Below, piece after piece: positions 15,170 through 23,946 of a DNA stretch of 54,085 nt; the stretch's first letter is position 1, and each line of letters begins with the position of its first letter. The DNA lies in NCBI RefSeq assembly GCF_017347095.1, contig NZ_JADPRZ010000020.1, positions 1 through 54,085 on the forward strand, given 5' to 3'. Under the pieces are notes generated by a model that was not told the DNA's origin, ran no database searches, and saw nothing but the letters and a program-made list of their open reading frames with translations. Source of the stretch: Sporosarcina sp. E16_8 (GTDB taxonomy: Bacteria; Bacillota; Bacilli; Bacillales_A; Planococcaceae). Made by a program: the position numbers and the translations under genes.

Positions 15170-16186
15170 ATGAAGACAATTGCAGAGCTTGAAGATTTTA
15201 TGACGAAACCATCAACTGAACTAATCAATGATATCAGATTAGTAGATGGTGATATTCTAATTTTAGGTGTTGGTGGAAAAATGGGACCAACATTGGCGAA
15301 GATGACGAAACGAGCGATTGATGAAGCAGGTTTGGATAAGAAGGTGATTGGTGTTTCTCGGTTTTCAACTGGCAATTTACAAGAAGAGTTAGAGGATTTT
15401 GGAATTGAAACAATTGCTGTTGATTTATTAATAGATGAGCAACTTCAATCACTCCCGGATGTTAAAAATATTATTTTTATGGCAGGTAATAAATTTGGAA
15501 CTGCCGGCAATGAACATTTTACATGGGCAATGAATGCTTATTTACCAGGTAGAATTGCAGATAAATTTAAAAACTCCCGAATCGTTGCATTTTCATCGGG
15601 TAATATTTATCCATTAACGAATGTGGTGAGTGGTAATTGTTCTGAGGAGACAGCCGCGAGTCCAATTGGTGAGTATGCACAATCTTGTTTAGGAAGAGAG
15701 CGTGTCCTTACAAACTTTTCGCGTAATAATGAAACACCAATGCTACTATTTCGATTGAACTATGCAATTGACATGAGATACGGGGTGTTACTAGAAATTG
15801 CTCGACATGTTTTTGAAGGTAAAGGCGTTGATCTTACAATGGGAAGTGTAAATGTTATCTGGCAAGGAGATGCGAACGAATACGCTGTACGATCTTTATT
15901 GCACTGCGAGACGCCACCGAGAATAGTAAATGTGACTGGACCAGAGACGATTTCAGTTCGTTGGTTGGCAGAAGAATTTGGGGCGCGATTTGATAAGAAA
16001 CCGCTTTTTGTCAATGAAGAGCAACCGACAGCGTTATTAAATAATGCTTCCAAAGCGCATCAACTATTCGGCTATCCAAAAATATCACTTCAACAAATGA
16101 TTGATATGACGGCGGAGTGGCTGGTGAATAGTGGGGAAACGTATAATAAACCAACCCATTTTCAAGAACGAAAAGGAGCTTTTTAA
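15170..16186 (+). CDS. NAD(P)-dependent epimerase/dehydratase family protein (extended SDR)
   Basis: A 338-residue cytosolic extended SDR. The nucleotide site is GVGGKMG at residues 33-39, followed by the beta strand with SRFS. Ser142/Ser143 in FSSGNIYP match the catalytic Ser region. The catalytic Tyr is Tyr169 (EYAQSCLGRER), but the position four residues on, normally Lys, is Cys173, so the standard YxxxK pair is broken and the chemistry may differ from that of classical epimerases. The C-terminal half has a substrate domain (VNVTGPETISVRWLAEEFG). Start ATG 15170 has GGGAGTG upstream. It is the first gene of the operon that continues to 23515, and the DapA-like gene starts at the next base after its stop. 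Confidence 0.85.
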   Translation: MKTIAELEDFMTKPSTELINDIRLVDGDILILGVGGKMGPTLAKMTKRAIDEAGLDKKVIGVSRFSTGNLQEELEDFGIETIAVDLLIDEQLQSLPDVKNIIFMAGNKFGTAGNEHFTWAMNAYLPGRIADKFKNSRIVAFSSGNIYPLTNVVSGNCSEETAASPIGEYAQSCLGRERVLTNFSRNNETPMLLFRLNYAIDMRYGVLLEIARHVFEGKGVDLTMGSVNVIWQGDANEYAVRSLLHCETPPRIVNVTGPETISVRWLAEEFGARFDKKPLFVNEEQPTALLNNASKAHQLFGYPKISLQQMIDMTAEWLVNSGETYNKPTHFQERKGAF

Positions 16187-17242
16187 ATGTTGAATCCTGC
16201 TGTGAAAAAACAATTACACGAGGGAACTGTCATTCCAGCGCATCCATTAGCTCTAACAGAAGATCGGCAACTTGATGAAGCGGGTCAACGCGCACTAACT
16301 CGCTATTATATTGATGCAGGTGTCGGGGGGGTTGCAGTTGGTGTCCATACAACTCAGTTTGAAATTCGCGATCCGCAGTTTAATTTATTTGAGAAAGTAT
16401 TAGCCCTTGCGATTGAAGAGATGCGGAAGGCACAAGTTCCTGATTCATTCATAAAAATTGGTGGAATTAGTGGACCGATAGAACAGGCGATAGAAGAGGC
16501 AAAATTTATTAAAGTGATTGGTTATGACCTTGGGTTGTTAAGCATGGGGGGATTACACAATGAATCTGAGGAAGCACTGCTTAAGCGGACTGAAAAAATC
16601 GCTGAGATTATACCGATTATTGGATTTTACTTGCAGCCGGCAGTAGGGGGGCGCATTCTATCCTATGAATTTTGGAGAAAACTTGCGAATATACCTAATG
16701 TTCATGGCATAAAGATTGCACCTTTTAATCGCTATCAAACGCTCGATGTGATTCGGGCAGTTTGCCATTCAAAAAGAAATGAAGAAATCGCTATTTATAC
16801 GGGGAATGATGACAATATAGTTAATGACTTGTTAACAACCTATCGAATTACTGTAAATGGAGAAAAAATTGACAAGCAGATTGTTGGCGGACTACTGGGG
16901 CATTGGTCAGTATGGACGAAAACAGCAGTAGCTATTTTTAACGAGATAAAAAGCGTTCGATCAATAGGTGAGATTCCAAGTGAACTATTAACCTTAGGGC
17001 AAGAAATAACGGATGCAAACGCTGCTTTCTTCGACTCGAATAATCAATTTACAGGGAGCATTGCAGGTATTAATGAAGTGTTGGCAAGACAAGGACTTTT
17101 AAAAGGCCGATGGTGTTTACTTGAACAAGAAAAATTAAGCCCAAATCAACTGGCAGAAATAGATCGTGTGTATTCCGATTATCCGTATTTACATGATGAT
17201 GTATTTGTGAAAGAGAACTTAGCCAAATGGTTCAGAGAGTAA
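16187..17242 (+). CDS. Dihydrodipicolinate synthase/N-acetylneuraminate lyase family protein
   Basis: A 351-residue class I aldolase/dehydratase of the DapA-NanA family, a little longer than DapA itself (about 290). The Schiff-base Lys is Lys176 in HGIKIAPFNRYQ, and the catalytic Tyr is probably Tyr148 in IIGFYLQPA. The usual GGT(S/T)GE substrate loop is replaced by VGVHTTQFEIR, so it is not a lysine-pathway DapA; 2-keto-3-deoxy sugar acid aldolase or dehydratase activity is more likely. AAAGGAGC precedes the ATG. Its place directly after the SDR suggests it acts on a keto-deoxy intermediate made by the operon. The substrate is not evident. Confidence 0.88.
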   Translation: MLNPAVKKQLHEGTVIPAHPLALTEDRQLDEAGQRALTRYYIDAGVGGVAVGVHTTQFEIRDPQFNLFEKVLALAIEEMRKAQVPDSFIKIGGISGPIEQAIEEAKFIKVIGYDLGLLSMGGLHNESEEALLKRTEKIAEIIPIIGFYLQPAVGGRILSYEFWRKLANIPNVHGIKIAPFNRYQTLDVIRAVCHSKRNEEIAIYTGNDDNIVNDLLTTYRITVNGEKIDKQIVGGLLGHWSVWTKTAVAIFNEIKSVRSIGEIPSELLTLGQEITDANAAFFDSNNQFTGSIAGINEVLARQGLLKGRWCLLEQEKLSPNQLAEIDRVYSDYPYLHDDVFVKENLAKWFRE

Positions 17243-17254
17243 GGGGTGAATGTA

Positions 17255-18253
17255 ATGAAATCAATTGTTGCAAGAATTAAAAAAGTCCATATTATTGAGC
17301 GCACGAGGCCGACGATTATACCTTCTTATCTATTAATTAAAACACTGCACTCAGTCATTTCACCTGGGACTGAACTAAGCTTGATTGGAATTAGCGAGGA
17401 GAGTGAAATCACATTAGGCTATAGTGCGGTTGGGTTTGTTACTGAGTGTGGTGAAGGTGTAGATGATTATCTAAAAGGGGATATTGTTGCCTGTTATGGG
17501 GCCCCCTATGTCGGTCATTCTGACTATCTACTAGTTCCAACCACATTATGTGCGAAGGTTCCGCCCTGCGTGGAGCCGAAGGAAGCAGCTTTAGCAGGAA
17601 TTGGTGCGATTGCGATACATGCACTAAGGATTGCAAAACTAGAATTTGGGGAAACGGTTGTTATTATTGGCCTAGGATTACTTGGTCAAATGATTGCTAA
17701 AATAGCCAATGCCGCTGCATATAATGTGGTTGCCTTTGATATTCAAACAGAACGGGCAGCAATGCTTCAAGAAGAATCCAGTATTCGTTCTTTTTCTACT
17801 ATCACAGAGATGGAAAGCGAAATAGAGAAATGTACGAAAAAACACGGGGCGGATGCGGTTCTTTTATGTGCAGGTGGTAAACGGTCATCACTGACAAATC
17901 AAAGTTTAGAGTGGATTCGACATCAAGGGAAAGTTGTAATTGTTGGTGACATAGAGCCAGATTTTTCTCGAAGTCTACTGTTTGCGAAGGAAGCACAAAT
18001 TCTAATTTCACGAGCTGGTGGTCCAGGACGATATGATCAAGTATATGAGAAACAGGCAATCGATTATCCATACGGTTATGTACGCTGGACAGAAGGAAGA
18101 AATGTAGCCGAGTACTTACGTTTAGTAAATGACAAGCGGATTAATGTCCAACCATTTTTAATGGATGAAGTTGATTTTCAGGATGCGCCAGCTGCTTATG
18201 AAAAGTTGATCAATAAAAAGTCAACGACATTGACGAAGATTATTAACTATTAA
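17255..18253 (+). CDS. Zinc-less medium-chain dehydrogenase (alcohol dehydrogenase family)
   Basis: A 332-residue MDR-family oxidoreductase with an N-terminal GroES-like domain and the Rossmann motif GLGLLGQMIAKI near residue 138. The catalytic zinc Cys of classical alcohol dehydrogenases is replaced (SVISPGTELSLI), and the four-Cys structural zinc lobe is absent. That places it with the SPGTE-type MDR proteins such as BchC-like and bi-domain oxidoreductases. NAD(P)-dependent oxidation of a sugar hydroxyl is a fair guess. ATG 17255 is chosen over the in-frame GTG at 17246 because AAGGGGTG covers the GTG. It follows the DapA-like gene by 12 bases. Confidence 0.85.
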   Translation: MKSIVARIKKVHIIERTRPTIIPSYLLIKTLHSVISPGTELSLIGISEESEITLGYSAVGFVTECGEGVDDYLKGDIVACYGAPYVGHSDYLLVPTTLCAKVPPCVEPKEAALAGIGAIAIHALRIAKLEFGETVVIIGLGLLGQMIAKIANAAAYNVVAFDIQTERAAMLQEESSIRSFSTITEMESEIEKCTKKHGADAVLLCAGGKRSSLTNQSLEWIRHQGKVVIVGDIEPDFSRSLLFAKEAQILISRAGGPGRYDQVYEKQAIDYPYGYVRWTEGRNVAEYLRLVNDKRINVQPFLMDEVDFQDAPAAYEKLINKKSTTLTKIINY

Positions 18254-18320
18254 TACGTACATTGAAAAATTTCACTAGAGCTTCGTGTACTATTTCTATC
18301 AATAGAAGGGAGTTATGTCT

Positions 18321-19373
18321 ATGTTGAAAGTTGGCGTTATTGGAGGAGGTTCTATTTCTGAGTTTCATATTAAACCATATATGAAAAACGAAGGTGTAGA
18401 GTTAGTTGCGTTTTGTGATAGCAATAAACAGCGTCTAGCCAAAACTGGTGAGCGGTACAGTGTCACTGAATTGTATAGCAACTATGAAGAGTTATTGCAA
18501 AACCGAGAAATCGATGCAGTTAGTATTTGTACGTGGAATAATACTCATGCAGAGATCGCAATTGCAGCATTGGAAGCAGGAAAGCATGTTTTGGTTGAGA
18601 AGCCGTTATCTATTACTGTCGAACAAGCACTAGCTGTCGAAGCGGCGGTTGAGAAATCGGATAAAGTATTACAAGTTGGTTTTGTCAGACGTCATGGAGA
18701 CAATACAAAGCTACTCAAGCAATTTATTGACCAAGATGATCTCGGTGAAATTTATTACGCAAAGGCTTCCTGTTTAAGAAGGCTTGGTAATCCCGGTGGC
18801 TGGTTTAGTGATCAGTCGAAATCAGGTGGGGGGCCGCTTATTGATTTAGGTGTCCATATGATTGACATCTGTTGGTATCTCATGGGGAAACCACGACCTG
18901 TCTCGGTTAGTGGCAATACATATTCAAAGTTAGGCAATCGGAGCCATATAACAAACCTATCTTTCTACCAGGCAGCTGACTATGATCCGGCATTAAATGA
19001 TGTGGAAGATTTAGCAAATGCTCTTATCCGATTTGACAATGGAGCCTCTTTGTTCTTAGATGTTAGCTTTACACTTCATGCAAAAGAGGATGAGTTATAT
19101 GTTAAATTGTTTGGTGAAAAAGGTGGAGCCGAAATTGAACCGAAATTAGTGATGGTAACAGAGAAAAACAATACGATTTTAAATGTCACACCACAAATTG
19201 ATAACCTAAGCTTTGATTTTGAAAGAGCGTTTGGCAATGAAATCAATCATTTTGTAGAATGTTGTTTGGAGGGAAAAGAAACGATTGCACCCGTTGCCGA
19301 TGGTGTGCTGGTCATGAAAATGTTGAACGCCGTCTATGAGTCGGCGAAAAGTGGGAAAGAAGTTTATTTGTAA
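18321..19373 (+). CDS. Gfo/Idh/MocA family dehydrogenase (first copy)
   Basis: A 350-residue NAD(P)-dependent sugar dehydrogenase. The N-terminal Rossmann fold has VGVIGGGSISEFH, and the family hallmark EKP motif is in HVLVEKPLSI near residue 94. The C-terminal substrate domain contains GGWFSDQSKSGGGPLIDLGVHMIDICW, with the conserved Asp and His of the active site. ATG 18321 is preferred over ATG 18315 because AAGGGAG sits only 2 bases from the latter. Members oxidise ring hydroxyls of sugars, inositols and glycosides, frequently at C3. It shares the operon with a second family member (22541), and its stop codon abuts the next gene. Confidence 0.92.
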   Translation: MLKVGVIGGGSISEFHIKPYMKNEGVELVAFCDSNKQRLAKTGERYSVTELYSNYEELLQNREIDAVSICTWNNTHAEIAIAALEAGKHVLVEKPLSITVEQALAVEAAVEKSDKVLQVGFVRRHGDNTKLLKQFIDQDDLGEIYYAKASCLRRLGNPGGWFSDQSKSGGGPLIDLGVHMIDICWYLMGKPRPVSVSGNTYSKLGNRSHITNLSFYQAADYDPALNDVEDLANALIRFDNGASLFLDVSFTLHAKEDELYVKLFGEKGGAEIEPKLVMVTEKNNTILNVTPQIDNLSFDFERAFGNEINHFVECCLEGKETIAPVADGVLVMKMLNAVYESAKSGKEVYL

Positions 19374-20936
19374 ATGGAAACGTTGAATAGAGATGTTGTC
19401 ATTATTGGCGGTGGACTAGGTGGTTGTGCAGCAGCGTTATCGGCATGTGCCAATGGCTTACACGTCTTGTTAACTGAAGAAAACGATTGGATTGGTGGTC
19501 AAGTCACTTCACAAGGAGTGCCACCTGATGAACATCAGTGGATCGAAGAATTCGGTTCAACACGGATGTACCAAGCGTATCGTAGAAAGATACGAGAAAC
19601 TTATTTACGAACAATGGATGTGAATGTTACTAAAATACCGTTTAATCCGGGGAATGGTTTGGTTAGCAGTATTTGCCACGATCCAAGAGTTAGTCTGCAC
19701 GTATTGAATGAAATGCTCCTGCCATTTGTCTTAACAAACCAGCTTACGATTATAGTTAACACGGTAGTTACCTTGGTTAAGAGAAATGGCAGAACATTAA
19801 CTAACGTTACCTACAAAAATACTGTGACAGGACAAGAAGCAATGGCCGCGGCACCCTATTTCATCGATGCTACAGAAGCTGGGGATCTATTACCGTTAGC
19901 TGGTGTCGATTATGTAACTGGCGCGGAAGCAAAAGCTGACACACATGAACCGCATGCATTAGAAGTCGCCGATCCTAAAGATATTCAAGCTTTCACATAT
20001 GTACTTGGGATGGAATACCGACAAGGAGAAAATCATATTATACCGAAGCCAGAGATGTACGAATTTTGGAAAGAATTTCATCCAGCTATATGGCCCGATA
20101 ACTATTTAAGCTTTTTTGCCCCACATCCGATTACGAAAAAGAAAAGAGAATATACGCTTTTTCGTGAGGAGACAGGTTTTCCACTATGGGAATACCGACG
20201 TAGCTATGATAAGCAACAGTTTAATACGCCCGTCGATGCGGGGGATGTCAGTTTAATGAATTGGCCCCAAAGTGATTATTTCTTAGGGAATATTTATGAT
20301 GTGCCCGATGTAGAAAAAGAGAAACATATCTATCAAGCAAAACAGTTAAGCTTGTCCCTTTTGTATTGGTTACAAACCGAAGCACCATGGCCTAATGGCG
20401 GTAAAGGATATCCGGGATTGAAACTTCGTAAAGATCTATTTGCAACGGAAGATGGCTTAGCAAAGGCTGCCTATATTAGGGAGTCGAGACGGATCAAGGC
20501 GGAGTACACCATCGTAGAGCAGGATGTTTCACCAGATTTTAATGATGGGAAGACAGGGAAGTTATATATTGATCGGATAGGGATTGGATCATATAGTATC
20601 GATTTACATCCAAGTATGACAGGAAGAACCTATCTGGATATAAAAGCGTTACCATTCCATATCCCATTAGGTGCGCTGATTCCGAAAGATACAGATAACT
20701 TGTTAGCGGGCAGTAAAAATATTGGAACAACACATATAACAAACGGTTGCTATCGCCTTCATCCGACAGAGTGGACTATTGGTGAAGCATGTGGCGCATT
20801 AGTTGCATTTTGTATAAAAAACAAAACAGATCCAAAAGCAGTTCGTGAAAATAACCAGTTGTTAACAGCGTTCCAAGATAAGCTAAGAGCAGACGGTTTT
20901 GAATTAGAGTGGCCTGCAGATTTTTATAATGAGTGA
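19374..20936 (+). CDS. FAD-dependent oxidoreductase (FAD_oxidored family), first copy
   Basis: A 520-residue flavoprotein beginning with a dinucleotide-binding motif (VVIIGGGLGGCAAALSACANG) and the adjacent FAD contact EENDWIGGQVTSQGVP. A C-terminal FAD segment is visible in IPKDTDNLLAGSKNIGTTHITNGCYRLHPTEWTIGEACGALVA (residues about 440-485). No signal peptide is seen, so it is cytosolic. Its ATG follows the preceding stop without a gap, which indicates translational coupling with the dehydrogenase. A related but distinct protein is encoded at 25681. The family is common in carbohydrate clusters, but its reaction there is not established. Confidence 0.88.
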   Translation: METLNRDVVIIGGGLGGCAAALSACANGLHVLLTEENDWIGGQVTSQGVPPDEHQWIEEFGSTRMYQAYRRKIRETYLRTMDVNVTKIPFNPGNGLVSSICHDPRVSLHVLNEMLLPFVLTNQLTIIVNTVVTLVKRNGRTLTNVTYKNTVTGQEAMAAAPYFIDATEAGDLLPLAGVDYVTGAEAKADTHEPHALEVADPKDIQAFTYVLGMEYRQGENHIIPKPEMYEFWKEFHPAIWPDNYLSFFAPHPITKKKREYTLFREETGFPLWEYRRSYDKQQFNTPVDAGDVSLMNWPQSDYFLGNIYDVPDVEKEKHIYQAKQLSLSLLYWLQTEAPWPNGGKGYPGLKLRKDLFATEDGLAKAAYIRESRRIKAEYTIVEQDVSPDFNDGKTGKLYIDRIGIGSYSIDLHPSMTGRTYLDIKALPFHIPLGALIPKDTDNLLAGSKNIGTTHITNGCYRLHPTEWTIGEACGALVAFCIKNKTDPKAVRENNQLLTAFQDKLRADGFELEWPADFYNE

Positions 20937-20974
20937 TAGGTACAAATTAAACAACAATCGAATTGGGAGATAGC

Positions 20975-21808
20975 ATGAATATAAGTGTAAGTATGTATAG
21001 CTTGGCATCAACTATCAGAAAAGAAAACTGGTCGATTGTTGATTTTATTGACTATGCAAGCAGCATTTCAATAGATGGGGTGGAATTGCTCGATATTTAT
21101 TGGACGAATAAAGACGAAGAAATCGTTGAAGTACTTACCGCATTGAAAAGCCATAATCTACAAGTGTCTGCATATGATATCACGAATAACTTTGTAAAAG
21201 AATCAGTTGAAGAACGCGCCAAAGAAGTTGAAACGGTTTTGAACGGTATTCAGGTTGCGAAAAAACTTGGAACGAATATTGTGCGCGTATTTTGTGGTGA
21301 TGTCCAAGCTGACACAACATATGAAAATAGATCGGCGTGGATTATAGAAGGTTTGAAGAATTGTGCAGAAACAGCCGAAAAAGAGCAAGTCTATTTAGCT
21401 ATTGAAAATCACGGCTTATTAGCCGGTAAGAGTAAGCAAGTAAGCGAGATAATAAAGGCGGTGAATAGTCCTTTTGTAAAAGCAACGTTTGATACTGGGA
21501 ACTTTTTGCTTGTCCATGAAAAGCCGACAAAAGCATTTGAGCAGTTGAAAAATGAAATCGTTCATGTTCATTTTAAAGATTTTCGTGAAAAAGCAAAAAA
21601 TGAGTCACTCCGTGGGTTTCGTTCCACAGAAGGGGTGGAATTAATAGGGGTTGTTCCTGGTGATGGTGAAGTTGATCTCGCTTCTATTCTAAATGGATTA
21701 AAAAGTATACATTACGATGGTTGGTTATCTATTGAATATGAAGGACATGACGATGCGAAAATGGCTAATGAAGAAGCGGTTAATCGTTTAAGGAACCTAT
21801 TGAGATAG
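20975..21808 (+). CDS. Sugar phosphate isomerase/epimerase (xylose isomerase-like TIM barrel)
   Basis: A 277-residue AP-endonuclease-2 type TIM barrel. Metal-ligand candidates are the Glu in LAIENHG, the Asp in KATFDTGNFL, the His residues in VHVHFKDF and the Glu in LSIEYEGHDD, the normal arrangement for IolE, IolI and ketose epimerase homologues. ATG 20975 is preferred because GGGAG lies 5 bases upstream; the frame opens at TTG 20963. Relatives isomerise or epimerise keto sugars, dehydrate inosose, or cleave 3-keto glycosides, which would fit substrates made by the Gfo/Idh/MocA enzymes of the operon. The exact reaction is open. Confidence 0.88.
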   Translation: MNISVSMYSLASTIRKENWSIVDFIDYASSISIDGVELLDIYWTNKDEEIVEVLTALKSHNLQVSAYDITNNFVKESVEERAKEVETVLNGIQVAKKLGTNIVRVFCGDVQADTTYENRSAWIIEGLKNCAETAEKEQVYLAIENHGLLAGKSKQVSEIIKAVNSPFVKATFDTGNFLLVHEKPTKAFEQLKNEIVHVHFKDFREKAKNESLRGFRSTEGVELIGVVPGDGEVDLASILNGLKSIHYDGWLSIEYEGHDDAKMANEEAVNRLRNLLR

Positions 21809-21818
21809 GGAGGTGGAA

Positions 21819-22544
21819 ATGATCCTGAAAATTGTATTTGCTAGCATAGAGAAACTCGACTTTCGAAATGCTTTTGAAAATTTAACCTTAGTAGAGTCGA
21901 TTGAACAACTAGGGAATTCTGCTAATGAAGATACTACATATGTGTTGGCTGCCGTGGAGGACCAGTTGAAAGCGGTGGAAGATAGTGGACATGAAATTTA
22001 TATTCCATCCACCGGGTTAACAGCTGACAATCAAAGTCTAGGCTGGCATGTTTATTTTGATTTAGAAAACTATCCATTTTATCAAAAGGTAAAAGAGGTG
22101 ATCGGTAAAGAGGATAAGCCTAAAGGCGTTTTCCGTTTTAGACGCATTGTGAATCAATATGCAAACAATTTGTTACTCACGGGTGATTTATATGTATTAT
22201 CGTCATTGCTCGGGGAGCTACAAGGCATTCAAGTAAAACAAACGAACCAAATTATGATACCAGAACATACTATTGTTTTGATGGATTTTGGTGGAGGAAC
22301 AATGGCACATATTGAATATACGGTGGCTGAGCAGGAGCGAATCGAGCTTGAATGGAGCGGGATAAAAACGATTATAGAATTTGATAGTGATCAGATGAGA
22401 CCGATTCAGCAAGGAAGTAGGACGTCTTCGCAAATATCCTATTCCGTGGATGCCATTTTAGCATCAGCACAGAAAGTAGATCAGGAGCTCGTCACTCGAT
22501 TGAAATATTTTAGTAACCTAATCAATGGGGGTGCTCATTCATGA
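21819..22544 (+). CDS. Orphan protein, possible Gfo/Idh/MocA C-terminal-like domain without a Rossmann fold
   Basis: I do not recognise a named family for this 241-residue protein. Residues 80-190 look like the beta-sheet substrate domain of Gfo/Idh/MocA dehydrogenases: GVFRFRRI, then DLYVLSSLLGELQ, then TIVLMDFGGGTMAHIEYTVAEQERIELEWSG. The first 75 residues are short and lack a GxGxxG loop, so no cofactor site is seen. ATG 21819 follows GGGAGGTGG; the frame opens at GTG 21813 inside that site. It overlaps the next gene by four bases (ATGA). The tight coupling to a true Gfo/Idh/MocA gene suggests a partner subunit or an accessory to the dehydrogenase. No signal peptide or membrane segment is visible. 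Confidence 0.75.
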   Translation: MILKIVFASIEKLDFRNAFENLTLVESIEQLGNSANEDTTYVLAAVEDQLKAVEDSGHEIYIPSTGLTADNQSLGWHVYFDLENYPFYQKVKEVIGKEDKPKGVFRFRRIVNQYANNLLLTGDLYVLSSLLGELQGIQVKQTNQIMIPEHTIVLMDFGGGTMAHIEYTVAEQERIELEWSGIKTIIEFDSDQMRPIQQGSRTSSQISYSVDAILASAQKVDQELVTRLKYFSNLINGGAHS

Positions 22545-23515
22545 AGGTTGGCATGATGAGTTTTGCACATATGCACGCATACAGTTATGCGGATGGCATA
22601 AAGAGATTACCAAACGTTGAGTTAGTAGGGATTTTTGATGAAAATGTTGAAAGAGGCCAAGAAGCTGCCAAAACGTATAATACGGTCCACTTCAGTGATC
22701 AAGCAGAATTTCTAGAATTGGAAATGGATGCTGTCATTATTTGCAGTGAAAACAATCGCCACAAAGAAATGGTTGTAAATGCTGCGAAAGCAAAGAAACA
22801 TATCCTATGTGAAAAACCAATTGCAACGAATCTTTCGGACGCTAATGAAATGATTCAAGTATGTAAAGACAATGCTGTAATTTTGCAAATTGCTTACCCT
22901 GTTCGATTCAGTTCACCGATTCAGCAAGTAAAACAAATGATTGATAAAGGAGAACTAGGTGATATTATAGCTTTTCGGACGACTAATCGGGGACAAAATC
23001 CTGGCGGCTGGTTTATTGATGAAGAACAATCAGGTGGTGGTGCTGTATTAGATCACACCGTACATATGGTTGATATCATGCGATGGTATTTAAATGAAGA
23101 AGTCACAGAAGTCATGGCGATTATTGATTCCTATTTTCATGATATAGCTATAGATGATGCTGGACTACTCACATTAGAATTCGAAAATGGCGTGATTGCT
23201 TCTCATGATGCAAGCTGGTCCCGTTTTACAGAATACCCAACATGGGGCGACGTGACGATTGAGGTAATTGGGACAAAGCAAACGGTGAAAGTTGATGCAT
23301 TTAAAGAGCATATTAGGACGTTTAGTAGTGGGGAAAAATCATTGGAACATGTTTTTTATGGAAATGACATGGACTTTGGATTAATTCATGATTTTATTAA
23401 CTGTGTGAAAGAAGGAAGAGAACCGTCTGTCACGGGTTATGACGGACTAAAATCATTAGAAGTTTCATTGGCAGCGTATGAATCAAGTAAATTAAAAAAG
23501 CCGATTAGGTTATAA
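22541..23515 (+). CDS. Gfo/Idh/MocA family dehydrogenase (second copy)
   Basis: A 324-residue NAD(P)-dependent dehydrogenase. The Rossmann start is MKVGMMSFAHMHAYSYADGI, where the usual glycine-rich loop is replaced by SFAHMHAYSY, a variant found in a subset of the family. The EKP motif is in HILCEKPIATN near residue 90. The substrate domain has GGWFIDEEQSGGGAVLDHTVHMVDIMRWYL with conserved Asp and His. GGGGGTG precedes the ATG, which overlaps the stop of the upstream orphan gene. It is the last gene of the operon. Two family members in one operon suggest successive oxidation and reduction at different ring positions, as in known keto-sugar routes. Confidence 0.9.
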   Translation: MKVGMMSFAHMHAYSYADGIKRLPNVELVGIFDENVERGQEAAKTYNTVHFSDQAEFLELEMDAVIICSENNRHKEMVVNAAKAKKHILCEKPIATNLSDANEMIQVCKDNAVILQIAYPVRFSSPIQQVKQMIDKGELGDIIAFRTTNRGQNPGGWFIDEEQSGGGAVLDHTVHMVDIMRWYLNEEVTEVMAIIDSYFHDIAIDDAGLLTLEFENGVIASHDASWSRFTEYPTWGDVTIEVIGTKQTVKVDAFKEHIRTFSSGEKSLEHVFYGNDMDFGLIHDFINCVKEGREPSVTGYDGLKSLEVSLAAYESSKLKKPIRL

Positions 23516-23525
23516 ATACTAATAA

Positions 23526-23572
23526 GGGCACTAGTTTTCATCAATTATGATAGAAAGCTGTAGTGTCCTTTT
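23526..23572 (+). terminator. Intrinsic terminator of the catabolic operon
   Basis: GGGCACTA (23526-23533) pairs with TAGTGTCC (23561-23568, one G-U), followed by TTTT. It separates the operon from the unit starting at 23947. Confidence 0.65.
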
Positions 23573-23604
23573 ACCCTTATAATTTAAAAAGTTCCAGCTC
23601 TCTC

Positions 23605-23809
23605 TATATATAGTCGGCACTTAACAAATAGAGTATTCTTCCAACACCGCTTAGTCGCTTGGTGATGGCCTTACGCAATAAGCCTGTCAGAAGATCACTG
23701 TCAGTCTTATTGCTTTGGCTCACACTTGTCGCTCCTTCGCTAGATTTGTTGGTTATACTGGTGAGGTATACCACCTAGTTCATTCTAAATAAGTAGTGCC
23801 GAATATATA
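23605..23809. mobile_element. MITE-like element, copy 1 (about 205 bp)
   Basis: The ends are imperfect inverted repeats: CTATATATAGTCGGCACT on the left and, read from the right, CTATATATTCGGCACT. The interior matches the element at 41353-41588: CACTTAACAAATAGAG, CCAACACCGCTT-GTCGCTTGG-GATG, CAGAAGATCACTG and ACCTAGTT-ATTCT occur in the same order. It has no open frame. It sits between two transcription units of the sugar cluster. Confidence 0.7.
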
Positions 23810-23844
23810 GTTAGAATGATTAAATAACTATATAAACTGAGTGA

Positions 23845-23912
23845 ATACGCCTTACAAGGGAGAGCCGAAGCCCTAAGACTGGCGGCATCCCCTAGCGCCG
23901 CAGCGAATTCAA
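23845..23912 (-). repeat. Dispersed repeat, copy B
   Basis: Read on the minus strand it contains GGCGCTAGGGGATGCC and GCCAGTCTTAGGG, the same order as the repeat at 13385-13470. It directly follows the MITE-like element and fills the space before the DUF4838 gene. Confidence 0.5.
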
Positions 23913-23946
23913 TGGATTATTTGTTTCTACATATATATTTAGAAAG

